A DNA stretch of 64,000 nucleotides, from the NCBI GenBank assembly GCA_016718825.1, contig JADKCL010000015.1:92147-156146 (forward strand), given 5' to 3'. The notes under the pieces are model-generated. The model saw nothing but the letters and a program-made list of their open reading frames with translations. It was not told the DNA's origin and ran no database searches. The stretch comes from Bacteroidota bacterium. GTDB lineage: Bacteria; Bacteroidota; Bacteroidia; J057; JADKCL01. Shown piece after piece: positions 54,825 through 62,399 of the stretch. The translations under genes and the position numbers were made by a program. Each line of letters starts with the position of its first letter. The first letter of the stretch is position 1.

Positions 54825-55736
54825 TTACATCAACTGATCGAGGTCCTTGTTTAAGAAGCGTGTGACCGCCCAAGTACTGCTCAACCAGCCTAAAAACGTG
54901 CCGAAGATAAGGATTCCTGAAGACAATAACAGGAATTCGTAGCGCATTAACATTTCTTGTGTCGAAAATCCCTCCATTTCGAATCCGCCGAGGCCCAAGT
55001 CCATGTACGAAAATGCATAGACCAATCCGATCAGCATGATGTCTGCCAACAATGCTCCCAACATGCCTTGCAGGATGCCCATGCGCACAAATGGCCACCG
55101 GATGAATCCCGCTGTAGCGCCGATCAATTGCATTGACCTGATCATCAGGCGCTTGCCGTAGATCGCGAGTCGGATGGTATTGTTGACAATGTAAAAGGCG
55201 ATCAGCGTGACAATGATCCCGATGATCGCTCCGAATTTGATGAAGCCATACGTGTTGGCACGCAATTGCTCGATTTCAGTCATCGGATAGGTGACATCTT
55301 GGACGGGCAGAATGGTTTGCTCCTCCAAAATCCGTTGGACTTCGGCCACGCCTTCGGTGGTAATCCAATCAAATTTCAGCTTGACGTTGTAACTCGCCGG
55401 AAACGGATTCAAACCATCCATGATTTCCATGAATTCGGTGCCGTTTTCCTGTTGCCAGGTTTTGCTTGCCTCGTCTTTGGAGATGAAACGCATTTCCTTC
55501 ACGAATTCCTGCTTCCTCAGAAACATTTGGAAGGCAAGCCGCTTGTCTTCGGCGACATGGTCGGGGAGTTCGACAAAAACTTCAAAGTTTTCCTGCGAAT
55601 AAACGAAGAGAATGTGGCTGTAAATGGCTCCTGCTGCGAATATGTTCAGAAAAAACAAGACCAACGAAATCGTAAACAGCGACCCCCAAAAGGTGCTTCT
55701 CGTTCTGGATTTGAGAAAATTCTTGTTCCGCGCCAT
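54825..55736 (-). CDS. ftsX: Cell division protein FtsX
   Basis: Permease-like subunit of the FtsEX complex that activates cell-wall hydrolases at division. 303 residues with TM1 near the N-terminus (LFTISLVLFFLNIFAAG), a large extracytoplasmic loop (FNPFPASYNVKLKF region), and three further helices (FGAIIGIIVTLIAFYIV, MLGALLADIMLIGLVYAF, FLLLSSGILIFGTFLGWL). ftsE is not adjacent, the usual state in Bacteroidota. Confidence 0.92.
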   Translation of the reverse strand: MARNKNFLKSRTRSTFWGSLFTISLVLFFLNIFAAGAIYSHILFVYSQENFEVFVELPDHVAEDKRLAFQMFLRKQEFVKEMRFISKDEASKTWQQENGTEFMEIMDGLNPFPASYNVKLKFDWITTEGVAEVQRILEEQTILPVQDVTYPMTEIEQLRANTYGFIKFGAIIGIIVTLIAFYIVNNTIRLAIYGKRLMIRSMQLIGATAGFIRWPFVRMGILQGMLGALLADIMLIGLVYAFSYMDLGLGGFEMEGFSTQEMLMRYEFLLLSSGILIFGTFLGWLSSTWAVTRFLNKDLDQLM

Positions 55737-55847
55737 TCAGTCAAGCAATTCTAATGCAGGCAAAGCAAAAGCCTAAGGTGGTCAAAGCACTGCCTAAACG
55801 GCAAAGTAAAGCAAGCCAATGCTGGATTAATGCACATGTCCGGATGC

Positions 55848-56255
55848 TCAGTCGTATATTCTGAACAGTACCGGCAACATCATTTGTTGCCTGACCGGCT
55901 TCCCGTTCTGAATGGCAGGCGCAAATTTGGTCTCGCGGATGAGGCGTTCGGCTTCTTCCTTGGTGCCGCCGCCCAAGTCTTTCATCGCCCGGATATCGGT
56001 AGTGGTGCTGTCTGGGAGCACCACAAATGCCACCATGATATCGCCGGTAATTCGCTTTTCCTTGGCTTCTGCGGGGTATTTCATCCGTTTGGCGAGGCTT
56101 TGGTACAGCGCAGTGTTGCCACCTGGGTATTCGGCTTCCTGGGTCATTTTGACCGCATAGTTGCGGTGTAGGCTGTCTGGACGGACGGTTTGCGCCATCG
56201 CATTTGTCGTTAACACCGCAGTCAACGCAAAAAAGCCAATGAAAATCTTGAGCAT
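55848..56255 (-). CDS. Secreted TonB C-terminal-domain protein
   Basis: 135 residues from ATG 56255, giving a signal peptide (LKIFIGFFALTAVLTTNAMA). The mature part is one TonB_C domain: AEYPGGNTALYQSLAKRMKYPAEAKE, GDIMVAFVVLPDSTTTDI and AERLIRETKFAPAIQNGKPV. There is no N-terminal membrane anchor or proline-rich spacer, so this is not a full energy transducer but a periplasmic TonB-like domain protein, common in Bacteroidota. Confidence 0.85.
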   Translation of the reverse strand: MLKIFIGFFALTAVLTTNAMAQTVRPDSLHRNYAVKMTQEAEYPGGNTALYQSLAKRMKYPAEAKEKRITGDIMVAFVVLPDSTTTDIRAMKDLGGGTKEEAERLIRETKFAPAIQNGKPVRQQMMLPVLFRIYD

Positions 56256-56347
56256 GTTGAGATCAATTAAGGTAACCAACGAAAGTTACGAGTTCCAAGC
56301 AAATTTTGGTCCTAAAATGATGTCCATTCCGACGTAATCGGTCCGCA

Positions 56348-57976
56348 CTACTTGATACAAGGATTTTTCGTCATTTTTCCCATGTATTTCGGCGCTTCTT
56401 GCGCTTGCTTCACGGGAACCATCGATTCCAAATCCAATGTTTTTTTCAAATAGGTGTAGGCTTCGCAAAGTTTGTTGAGCTTGAAGTAAGTGATCCCGGC
56501 TTTTTCATGGGCCAACACATGCTTGGGCGTCCATTTGATGGCTTCCAAGAAGTCAGGAATGGCCTTTTCAAACATATCTTGCTCAAAATAACAGAGTCCG
56601 CGGGTGAAGTAGGCCGCGGTGTAGGCTTCCGAAGTGCCTTCATCCATTTTCATCGCGTGGTTGAACTTCGCGATGGCCTGATCATACATTTTGCGGTCGT
56701 AGTAATACTCTCCGAGGCTCACATGTGACATCACGATATCAGGTTCCACCTCGATGGCCTTCTCCAAATCGGCCAAGGCCTTGTCATATTCTTTGAGCTC
56801 CAAGTAGCCATAACCGCGGTTGTTGTAGAGCAGGCCGACATCGGGATTGTTCTTGATCCCGCGCGAATAAGCGTCAATCGCCCGGTAAGGCTGACCGAGA
56901 TTGTCATAGCAAAAGCCCAGATTCACCCATCCAAATTGCAAATCCGGCCGCAGCGCAAATGCCTTTTCATACGCCTGCGCTCCTTCTGACCAGTTTTTTT
57001 GAAAGGTCTGCAACTGCCCGATTTCATGCCAAGCGCGGTATTCATTCGGCAAAATCGTGGTCGCATGCTTGTAGTCACCCAATGCGCGCTGATAATCTTT
57101 CAAGGCGTAGTAGGCGCCACCACGAGACATATAGATTTCATAAATGTCTTTGCGATGCTTGTTCATGTACTCGCGGTCGTCCTTCATCAAGGCTTCGTAG
57201 AGTTTCATGCCCCGGGTATGGTAGTCGATGGCGGTGAGATAGTCTTCGTTCCTGAAGAACAGGTTCCCGATGTTGGAAAGCGACAACGGATCCTCAGGCT
57301 TGTAGTTGATTTTAGTCTTAATGAGTTCAATTCCTTCCTGATTCTTGCCCATTTTGATGAGCGTATAGGCCTTCCGCTCAAGGAGGAATTCATTTGTCGG
57401 GTCAAATGAAAGTGCTTTGTCGCAGTCTGCAATGACCTTTTCATATTCCTTGGTCAGAACGTAGGCGTAGGAGCGGTTGCTGTAGCCCATGCCGCTGTTT
57501 GGCTTGAGCGTGATGTATTTGGTAAAGGATGTGACGGCGTCTTCGGGTTTGTCCAACAGGATTTGGCACCAACCTTTGGCATTCCAGGCCTCCGAATTGT
57601 CGTCACGACTCTGAACAGCTTTGTCGGCAAATTCAAGGCCTTGGTTGTATTTTTCGAGACGGTAGTTGCACCAAGCGAGGCTGCTGTACAAAAAGGAGGC
57701 GTCCAAATTGCCCTTTGCGGTGAGGCCGGCAGTGAAATCCTTGGTCGCCTTTTCATACCGTTCCAGACCGTAGTAGGCCCATCCGCGGAAATAATAAACC
57801 CAATTGTCCTGACGCTCAAGCTCTAGCGCCTTGGTGAAGTACTCGACTTTGCGGTTGTTGTCCTCTTCTTCTACGCCTTTGTCGTACCAAGATGCCTGTG
57901 AAAAGCCGAAGCTCACAGTACCCAAACACAAGACGAAAAGAAGCAATACCCCCCGATGAAAAAAGTGATTCTGCAT
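56348..57976 (-). CDS. Secreted TPR-repeat protein
   Basis: 542 residues from ATG 57976, which gives a signal peptide (GVLLLFVLCLGTVSFGFSQ). About eleven TPR units follow (e.g. DNWVYYFRGWAYYGLERYEK, GLLYNNRGYGYLELKEYDKA, EAYTAAYFTRGLCYFEQD), ending in a short basic tail. It is a periplasmic or outer-membrane scaffold for protein interactions; partners unknown. There is no lipobox and no T9SS tail. Confidence 0.88.
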   Translation of the reverse strand: MQNHFFHRGVLLLFVLCLGTVSFGFSQASWYDKGVEEEDNNRKVEYFTKALELERQDNWVYYFRGWAYYGLERYEKATKDFTAGLTAKGNLDASFLYSSLAWCNYRLEKYNQGLEFADKAVQSRDDNSEAWNAKGWCQILLDKPEDAVTSFTKYITLKPNSGMGYSNRSYAYVLTKEYEKVIADCDKALSFDPTNEFLLERKAYTLIKMGKNQEGIELIKTKINYKPEDPLSLSNIGNLFFRNEDYLTAIDYHTRGMKLYEALMKDDREYMNKHRKDIYEIYMSRGGAYYALKDYQRALGDYKHATTILPNEYRAWHEIGQLQTFQKNWSEGAQAYEKAFALRPDLQFGWVNLGFCYDNLGQPYRAIDAYSRGIKNNPDVGLLYNNRGYGYLELKEYDKALADLEKAIEVEPDIVMSHVSLGEYYYDRKMYDQAIAKFNHAMKMDEGTSEAYTAAYFTRGLCYFEQDMFEKAIPDFLEAIKWTPKHVLAHEKAGITYFKLNKLCEAYTYLKKTLDLESMVPVKQAQEAPKYMGKMTKNPCIK

Positions 57977-58215
57977 AAAACGGTTGAACGCGTTAAAGTA
58001 AAAATAGGCATCTGCCAACACAGGCCAAAACGTCAAAAAACGCTTCTCTGTGGGTAAGCAGGGCCAAATTTCTCCTTAGCAATATAGCTGCAAGGCAAAA
58101 CGCCCGTCAGCCACCTTAATTCTACGTTTCCAACGCAAGAATGGTTGAGTACAGAATTGGACAGCTGATGTGGGAAAAAAGGGAGTGATGCCTGAGATTG
58201 GGGCAAAAATTCGGA

Positions 58216-59073
58216 TCAACCCCAAGCCATATTTGCAAACGCTTTCCAGTTGGCCATTGAACTTCCTCCGGACGGAATGGAGAAGGCAACTTGACTGAAT
58301 GCCCGTGAGTAGGGAGCACCTGCGCGCAGGAATCCTGCAAAAATCTCGGCAACTTCTTCTGGATCATTGGCAAATACGCCGCAACCCCAGGCTCCCAATA
58401 CGAGGTTTTCGACGCCTTGTGCGACTGCCAAGGCAAGCACTTTTTCGGCGCGGGAAACCATGACCGACTTTATTTCAGAGGCTTTTTGAGGCTCATTCTG
58501 TCGAATGCAGCCTGCGTTCACCGCCGGAGCGGTGATGATGGAGGCACAGTAGGGCGATTCCAGCAGGGCATCCATATCATCTCGGAAAATCGGAACTTGC
58601 GGGGACCAGATCATGTAATCAGAGTAGAGGCAGGTGCCGGTCTTGCGGTTAAATTCGTAGTATTCCGGCTTTCGTAACAAGCTCGCGTAGAGCCCGCTTG
58701 CACGCGACAAGGCTTCTTCTTGCGCTTGGCTTCCTCCAAGAAAGCCGCCTCCGGGATTTTTTGCAGAGGCAAAGTTCAGACAGGCAACGTTTTCCAGCTT
58801 CTGATCCACCACCCATCTTTGGCAGGTGCGAAACGTCGTTTCTGCAAAAACACTGATCGTCACGGGCTTGCCTTGTGGACGCCGATAAACTTTTTGCTGG
58901 ACCTCCGTCATCAGATTCGGCCATGCATCCGGTCGAATGACCTCGGTGTCCTTCAGGCAGGCTTCCAAGGACTTTTCAATCGAAATCTTCTTTCCTGAAG
59001 CAGTAGAATAGGTTTTGCGTTTCAGAATTTCAACGGTTTGTTCGGCAATTTTTGCTCTATCTGTGCGTGACAT
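58216..59073 (-). CDS. Microbial-type poly(ADP-ribose) glycohydrolase (TIGR02452/DUF2263)
   Basis: 285 residues from ATG 59073 (MSRTDRAKIAEQTVEIL), where homologues begin. The macrodomain-like core has NFASAKNPGGGFLGGSQAQE followed by EALSRASGLY, the GGG(x)nQEE catalytic signature of bacterial PARG in which the second Glu hydrolyses the ribose-ribose bond. It then has SIITAPAVNAGC and NLVLGAWGCGVFANDP (Gly-rich phosphate loops). It removes ADP-ribose chains from proteins; a PARP or ADP-ribosyltransferase partner is not seen in the window. It stands alone, 178+ bases from its neighbours. Confidence 0.88.
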   Translation of the reverse strand: MSRTDRAKIAEQTVEILKRKTYSTASGKKISIEKSLEACLKDTEVIRPDAWPNLMTEVQQKVYRRPQGKPVTISVFAETTFRTCQRWVVDQKLENVACLNFASAKNPGGGFLGGSQAQEEALSRASGLYASLLRKPEYYEFNRKTGTCLYSDYMIWSPQVPIFRDDMDALLESPYCASIITAPAVNAGCIRQNEPQKASEIKSVMVSRAEKVLALAVAQGVENLVLGAWGCGVFANDPEEVAEIFAGFLRAGAPYSRAFSQVAFSIPSGGSSMANWKAFANMAWG

Positions 59074-59367
59074 TTGTAGTTGATGTTTTGTTTCGCTGCG
59101 AATATCGGAATGCAGTGTTCTCATACGCCAACTCGGGGTTTGAACGGCCATTTTTGCAACGTGATCGGCTCGAAGGTCACTTGAACGCTCCAAGGACCAG
59201 GCGAATCGATTCACCAACATTGGAATTGCTAACGATCCAAAGCCGTCAGGTTGGCAGAATTGTTGGATAGTCAGCCCGGTATGGCGGGAAAGCCGTTGAA
59301 CGCAAAGCGTACTCCAAGATCCCCAGAATCAGCACACCAATTGGTTCCAAAGGCTGCAAGCTAAACC

Positions 59368-59466
59368 AACTTTCAACTTTCCACTCTCCACTCTCCATAA
59401 ATCAGAACCGGCGTTGATTCTGAACGTTAGCGATTGCCCTCTGAACTCTGAACTCAACATTCTACA
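59368..59466. repeat. Pyrimidine-rich ACTTTCAACTTTCCACTCTCC microrepeats
   Basis: At 59368-59397 CAACTTT and CACTCTC units repeat; at 59443-59466 CTCTGAACTCTGAACTC follows. It is the opposite-strand form of the tract at 50472-50538. It lies upstream of the DEAD-box gene; its role is unknown. Confidence 0.5.
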
Positions 59467-59475
59467 TTGATTTCG

Positions 59476-59483
59476 TAGCTTTG
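59476..59483 (+). promoter_or_regulatory. -7 box (TAGCTTTG) of the DEAD-box helicase gene
   Basis: TAGCTTTG matches TAnnTTTG and lies 7 bases before the ATG at 59491, so the mRNA leader would be very short. The -33 region is not clear. Confidence 0.5.
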
Positions 59484-59490
59484 CAGTCTC

Positions 59491-61440
59491 ATGAGTAAAG
59501 GATTTCAACGATATCAGCTCGAAGACCGTGTGTTGGAGGCGCTGACGAATATTGGCTTCAAGAAGCCGACCGAAGTACAAGAGCAGGTGATTCCGCTGAT
59601 TTTGCAACGGCGCAACGTCGTCGTCGAGGCAGCTACCGGCACCGGAAAAACCGCCGCCTATGGCCTTCCATTGCTTTCACGCATCGATTATACCAAACGC
59701 AGCACCCAGGTTTTGGTGCTCGCGCCCAGCCGCGAATTGGCCTTGCAGGTGGAAACCGCCCTGAGGTCCTTTACGACCCACGTCAAATTCCGCGTGGCCA
59801 GCGTCTACGGCGGCATGAGCCTCGCCGAAAGCGAAAAGAAAATCAAATCTTCGCCCCATATCCTCGTTGCCGTCCCCGGACGGCTCAAAGATGCCCTTAG
59901 AGGCGGCAAACTCGACTTTTTTTGGCGCGACATCAAATACCTCGTCATCGACGAGGCCGACAAACTCCTCGAATTGGGTTTTCAGGAAATCCTCGACAAC
60001 CTCGTCAGCCACCTCCGCAACATGGTGCAAGTCGCGCTGTTTTCGGCTACGATTTCAGAAGACGTCGAAGAGCTCATCCGCGAACGGTTTGCGCCATTGC
60101 AGGTCGTGCGCCTGAGTCCGCAGGAGGCTTTGCGCAACATCTTTTTCCACTATGTGGTGGTCGATCAGGGGCAAAAGCAGCGGTTTTTGGCCGGTGTGAT
60201 CTTAAATCAGAAGATCAAGCAGGCTTTGATTTTCACCCCGAATCGTGACGAAGTCTATGAAGTGGCCAACTACCTGCGTTCGTTGGGGCTTAAGGCGGAG
60301 GCTTACCACGGTCTGCTCGACCAAGTCGAACGAGCAGCGGTGATGAAGCGCTTCAAACGCAAGCAGGTCAACTTTTTGGTGGCGACCGACTTGGCCGCCC
60401 GCGGCTTGGATGTGGAGGCTTTGCCCGCTGTCATCAACTATGCATTTCCAGAGGACATTGAGGTCTATATTCACCGCTGCGGACGTACGGGCCGCGCCGG
60501 GAAAAAGGGAGCGGTTTACAACCTTGTCGCTTCCAAAGGCGAGGAATTGACGGTTCAAAATTTCCATACCGAGTTGGGTATCGCCCTCAAAGGCTTTATC
60601 ATTCAGCCGATTGACAAAAACGCAGCCAAATCCGTCGACAACAAATTGATGAAAGTCCATTTGAGCCGAGGCAAACGCGACAAAATCGCTGCCGGTGATA
60701 TCGTGGGCTACTTGGTCAATGAAACGGGAGTTGAAGCCGACAAAATCGGAACGATTGCAGTTTATGATACCTATACCTTGGTCGATCTCCCCGAATGGGC
60801 TTTTGAGATCATCGAGGCTGCTGACGAAGCCAAGTTGAAAGGCAAATCTGTCAAGGCGACCAAATACTCGTTGGACGATCAGAAAAACCGTTCGGAGGCA
60901 TTGCGCAAAAGCCAAATCGGGGTTGCTGACAAACGCAAGCTCGAAGAAAAGGCGGCGCGTCGGGTCAAAGATGCTGCGAAAAAGGTCCCTGAAATGCCAC
61001 TGACGCGCACCAAAGGTGGAGCCGTGGCCAAGGGGAAAGCTGAAGGTTCGGAAGAATCGGCCCCGATCAAAAACAAACCGCGTCCATCCAAAAAGGAAGT
61101 CGAAAAATCCGAAAAATCCGGAAAATCGGCATCGGGTCGGTCAGGAGCAGGGAAGTCGCCTTCGGCACGTGCAGGAGCGGGCAAGTCGCCTGCGGCCGGT
61201 ATGGGCGCAAGCAAAGGCAAAGGAAAGTCGCCTTCGGCGGGCGTCGGTACGGGCAAGGGCAGGGGCAAATCGCCTTCGGCGAATGTGAGTGCCGGCAAGG
61301 GCAAGGCAACGAAAACTTCTGCCCCGAATCCTACGCGTCGTTCTGCTGCGAAGTCAGGGACTTTGACCAAACCGCCAAAGCCAAGGGTGGAGAATACTTC
61401 CCGCGACATGCCCAAAAGGCCGAAGCGCAGCAGGGACTGA
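59491..61440 (+). CDS. DEAD-box RNA helicase with DbpA-like RNA-binding domain and basic repeat tail
   Basis: 649 residues. Helicase motifs in order: Q-motif region FKKPTEVQEQVIP, I AATGTGKTAA, Ia APSRELA, VPGRL, II IDEADKLLE, III FSATIS, IV IFTPNRDEV, V ATDLAARGLDVE, VI HRCGRTGRAG. A DbpA-type RRM-like domain (about residues 390-450, SRGKRDKIAAGDIVGYLVNE) follows. The last ~170 residues are basic and low complexity, with GKSPSAGxGxGKGKGKSP-type repeats, probably a disordered RNA-binding tail. Such enzymes act in ribosome assembly or cold adaptation. Confidence 0.93.
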   Translation: MSKGFQRYQLEDRVLEALTNIGFKKPTEVQEQVIPLILQRRNVVVEAATGTGKTAAYGLPLLSRIDYTKRSTQVLVLAPSRELALQVETALRSFTTHVKFRVASVYGGMSLAESEKKIKSSPHILVAVPGRLKDALRGGKLDFFWRDIKYLVIDEADKLLELGFQEILDNLVSHLRNMVQVALFSATISEDVEELIRERFAPLQVVRLSPQEALRNIFFHYVVVDQGQKQRFLAGVILNQKIKQALIFTPNRDEVYEVANYLRSLGLKAEAYHGLLDQVERAAVMKRFKRKQVNFLVATDLAARGLDVEALPAVINYAFPEDIEVYIHRCGRTGRAGKKGAVYNLVASKGEELTVQNFHTELGIALKGFIIQPIDKNAAKSVDNKLMKVHLSRGKRDKIAAGDIVGYLVNETGVEADKIGTIAVYDTYTLVDLPEWAFEIIEAADEAKLKGKSVKATKYSLDDQKNRSEALRKSQIGVADKRKLEEKAARRVKDAAKKVPEMPLTRTKGGAVAKGKAEGSEESAPIKNKPRPSKKEVEKSEKSGKSASGRSGAGKSPSARAGAGKSPAAGMGASKGKGKSPSAGVGTGKGRGKSPSANVSAGKGKATKTSAPNPTRRSAAKSGTLTKPPKPRVENTSRDMPKRPKRSRD

Positions 61441-61451
61441 TTTCCCGAAAA

Positions 61452-62399
61452 CTATTGCTTTTGTAAGGCGCGAAGCAAACGCTCCGCCTCATATTCACTG
61501 TCCTCCGCCGGATAGCGCAGGTTCTTTGCATGCTTTTCCTGCGCCTCTGCCAGTCCCCAGATGATGCCTTCTCCTGCGGGGACAATGGCTGGCTGTTCCC
61601 GGTAAATCGGATCCTTGTAAGCATCCAACGTCTGATGAAAGGCCCAGCCTTTGGCCGTTAGACTGCGAATCACGTCGTCTAAAAATAGCGCATTCAGCAG
61701 GTTATGGTGGAGCAATAATACATGTTGTACCTTGCGTCCCGTAAGCAAAACCGCCAACGAATCGTAATAATTCGCCCGTTCCAGAATATGGGAAACGTAA
61801 AATTCCTTGTAGGGTCGCGGATCCAAATACGGATTTTTGCGCAGGCTGTCGCAGAGCATTTGGTCCACATACCAATCGCTTGCGTCGATCGATACATATC
61901 CATTCCGATAGCCATGATTTTCCAGGATTTGCCGCATCGAATCCCGTTTTTCTGCAGAAAAACCTTCCTTCAAAAATGGAAACCTGAAAAGCTTGGTTGC
62001 ATTGGCAAATGCCGTAATGAAGCTGTCGCAGCTGACCAATTCCTGCTCAAATTGGGCCGCGGTCGCCTTTTTTGAGCCAAAATTGGGATGCGTTGCCGAA
62101 TGGTTGGCAATGGCATGACCCGCCTTGGCCCAGCTACTGACCAAAGCGCGTCCGCGCGGATCGTCGACTTTGTTTCGGCAGACAAAAAGGACCGTTTTCA
62201 AATCATGAAAAGCCAAGGTTTGCAGGATTTTCTGGTTGCGTTCCTGCCAAATCATTGAGGGGCTTGCAGCTGTATTGGGATCGTCGAAGCTCAACGCGAT
62301 CACCCCCTGGGCGTGGCACAGTGTGAGAGGGAGTGCGAGTGTGAAAAAAATGATGAGGTGGCGGAGATTTTTCAACGGATCGGGACTATTTGAGGGCAT
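61452..62399 (-). CDS. Secreted NodB-type polysaccharide deacetylase
   Basis: 315 residues from ATG 62399, giving a signal peptide (LRHLIIFFTLALPLTLCHA). NodB motifs: VIALSFDDP (metal and base Asp) and GHAIANHSATHPNFG with HSxxH metal ligands, LFRFPFLKEG (Arg-x-Pro), and LLHHNL near the C-terminus as the catalytic His motif. It removes acetyl groups from a carbohydrate in the periplasm. It overlaps the upstream SGNH gene by 14 bases, so the two probably act in one pathway of glycan acetyl-group turnover. Confidence 0.85.
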   Translation of the reverse strand: MPSNSPDPLKNLRHLIIFFTLALPLTLCHAQGVIALSFDDPNTAASPSMIWQERNQKILQTLAFHDLKTVLFVCRNKVDDPRGRALVSSWAKAGHAIANHSATHPNFGSKKATAAQFEQELVSCDSFITAFANATKLFRFPFLKEGFSAEKRDSMRQILENHGYRNGYVSIDASDWYVDQMLCDSLRKNPYLDPRPYKEFYVSHILERANYYDSLAVLLTGRKVQHVLLLHHNLLNALFLDDVIRSLTAKGWAFHQTLDAYKDPIYREQPAIVPAGEGIIWGLAEAQEKHAKNLRYPAEDSEYEAERLLRALQKQ

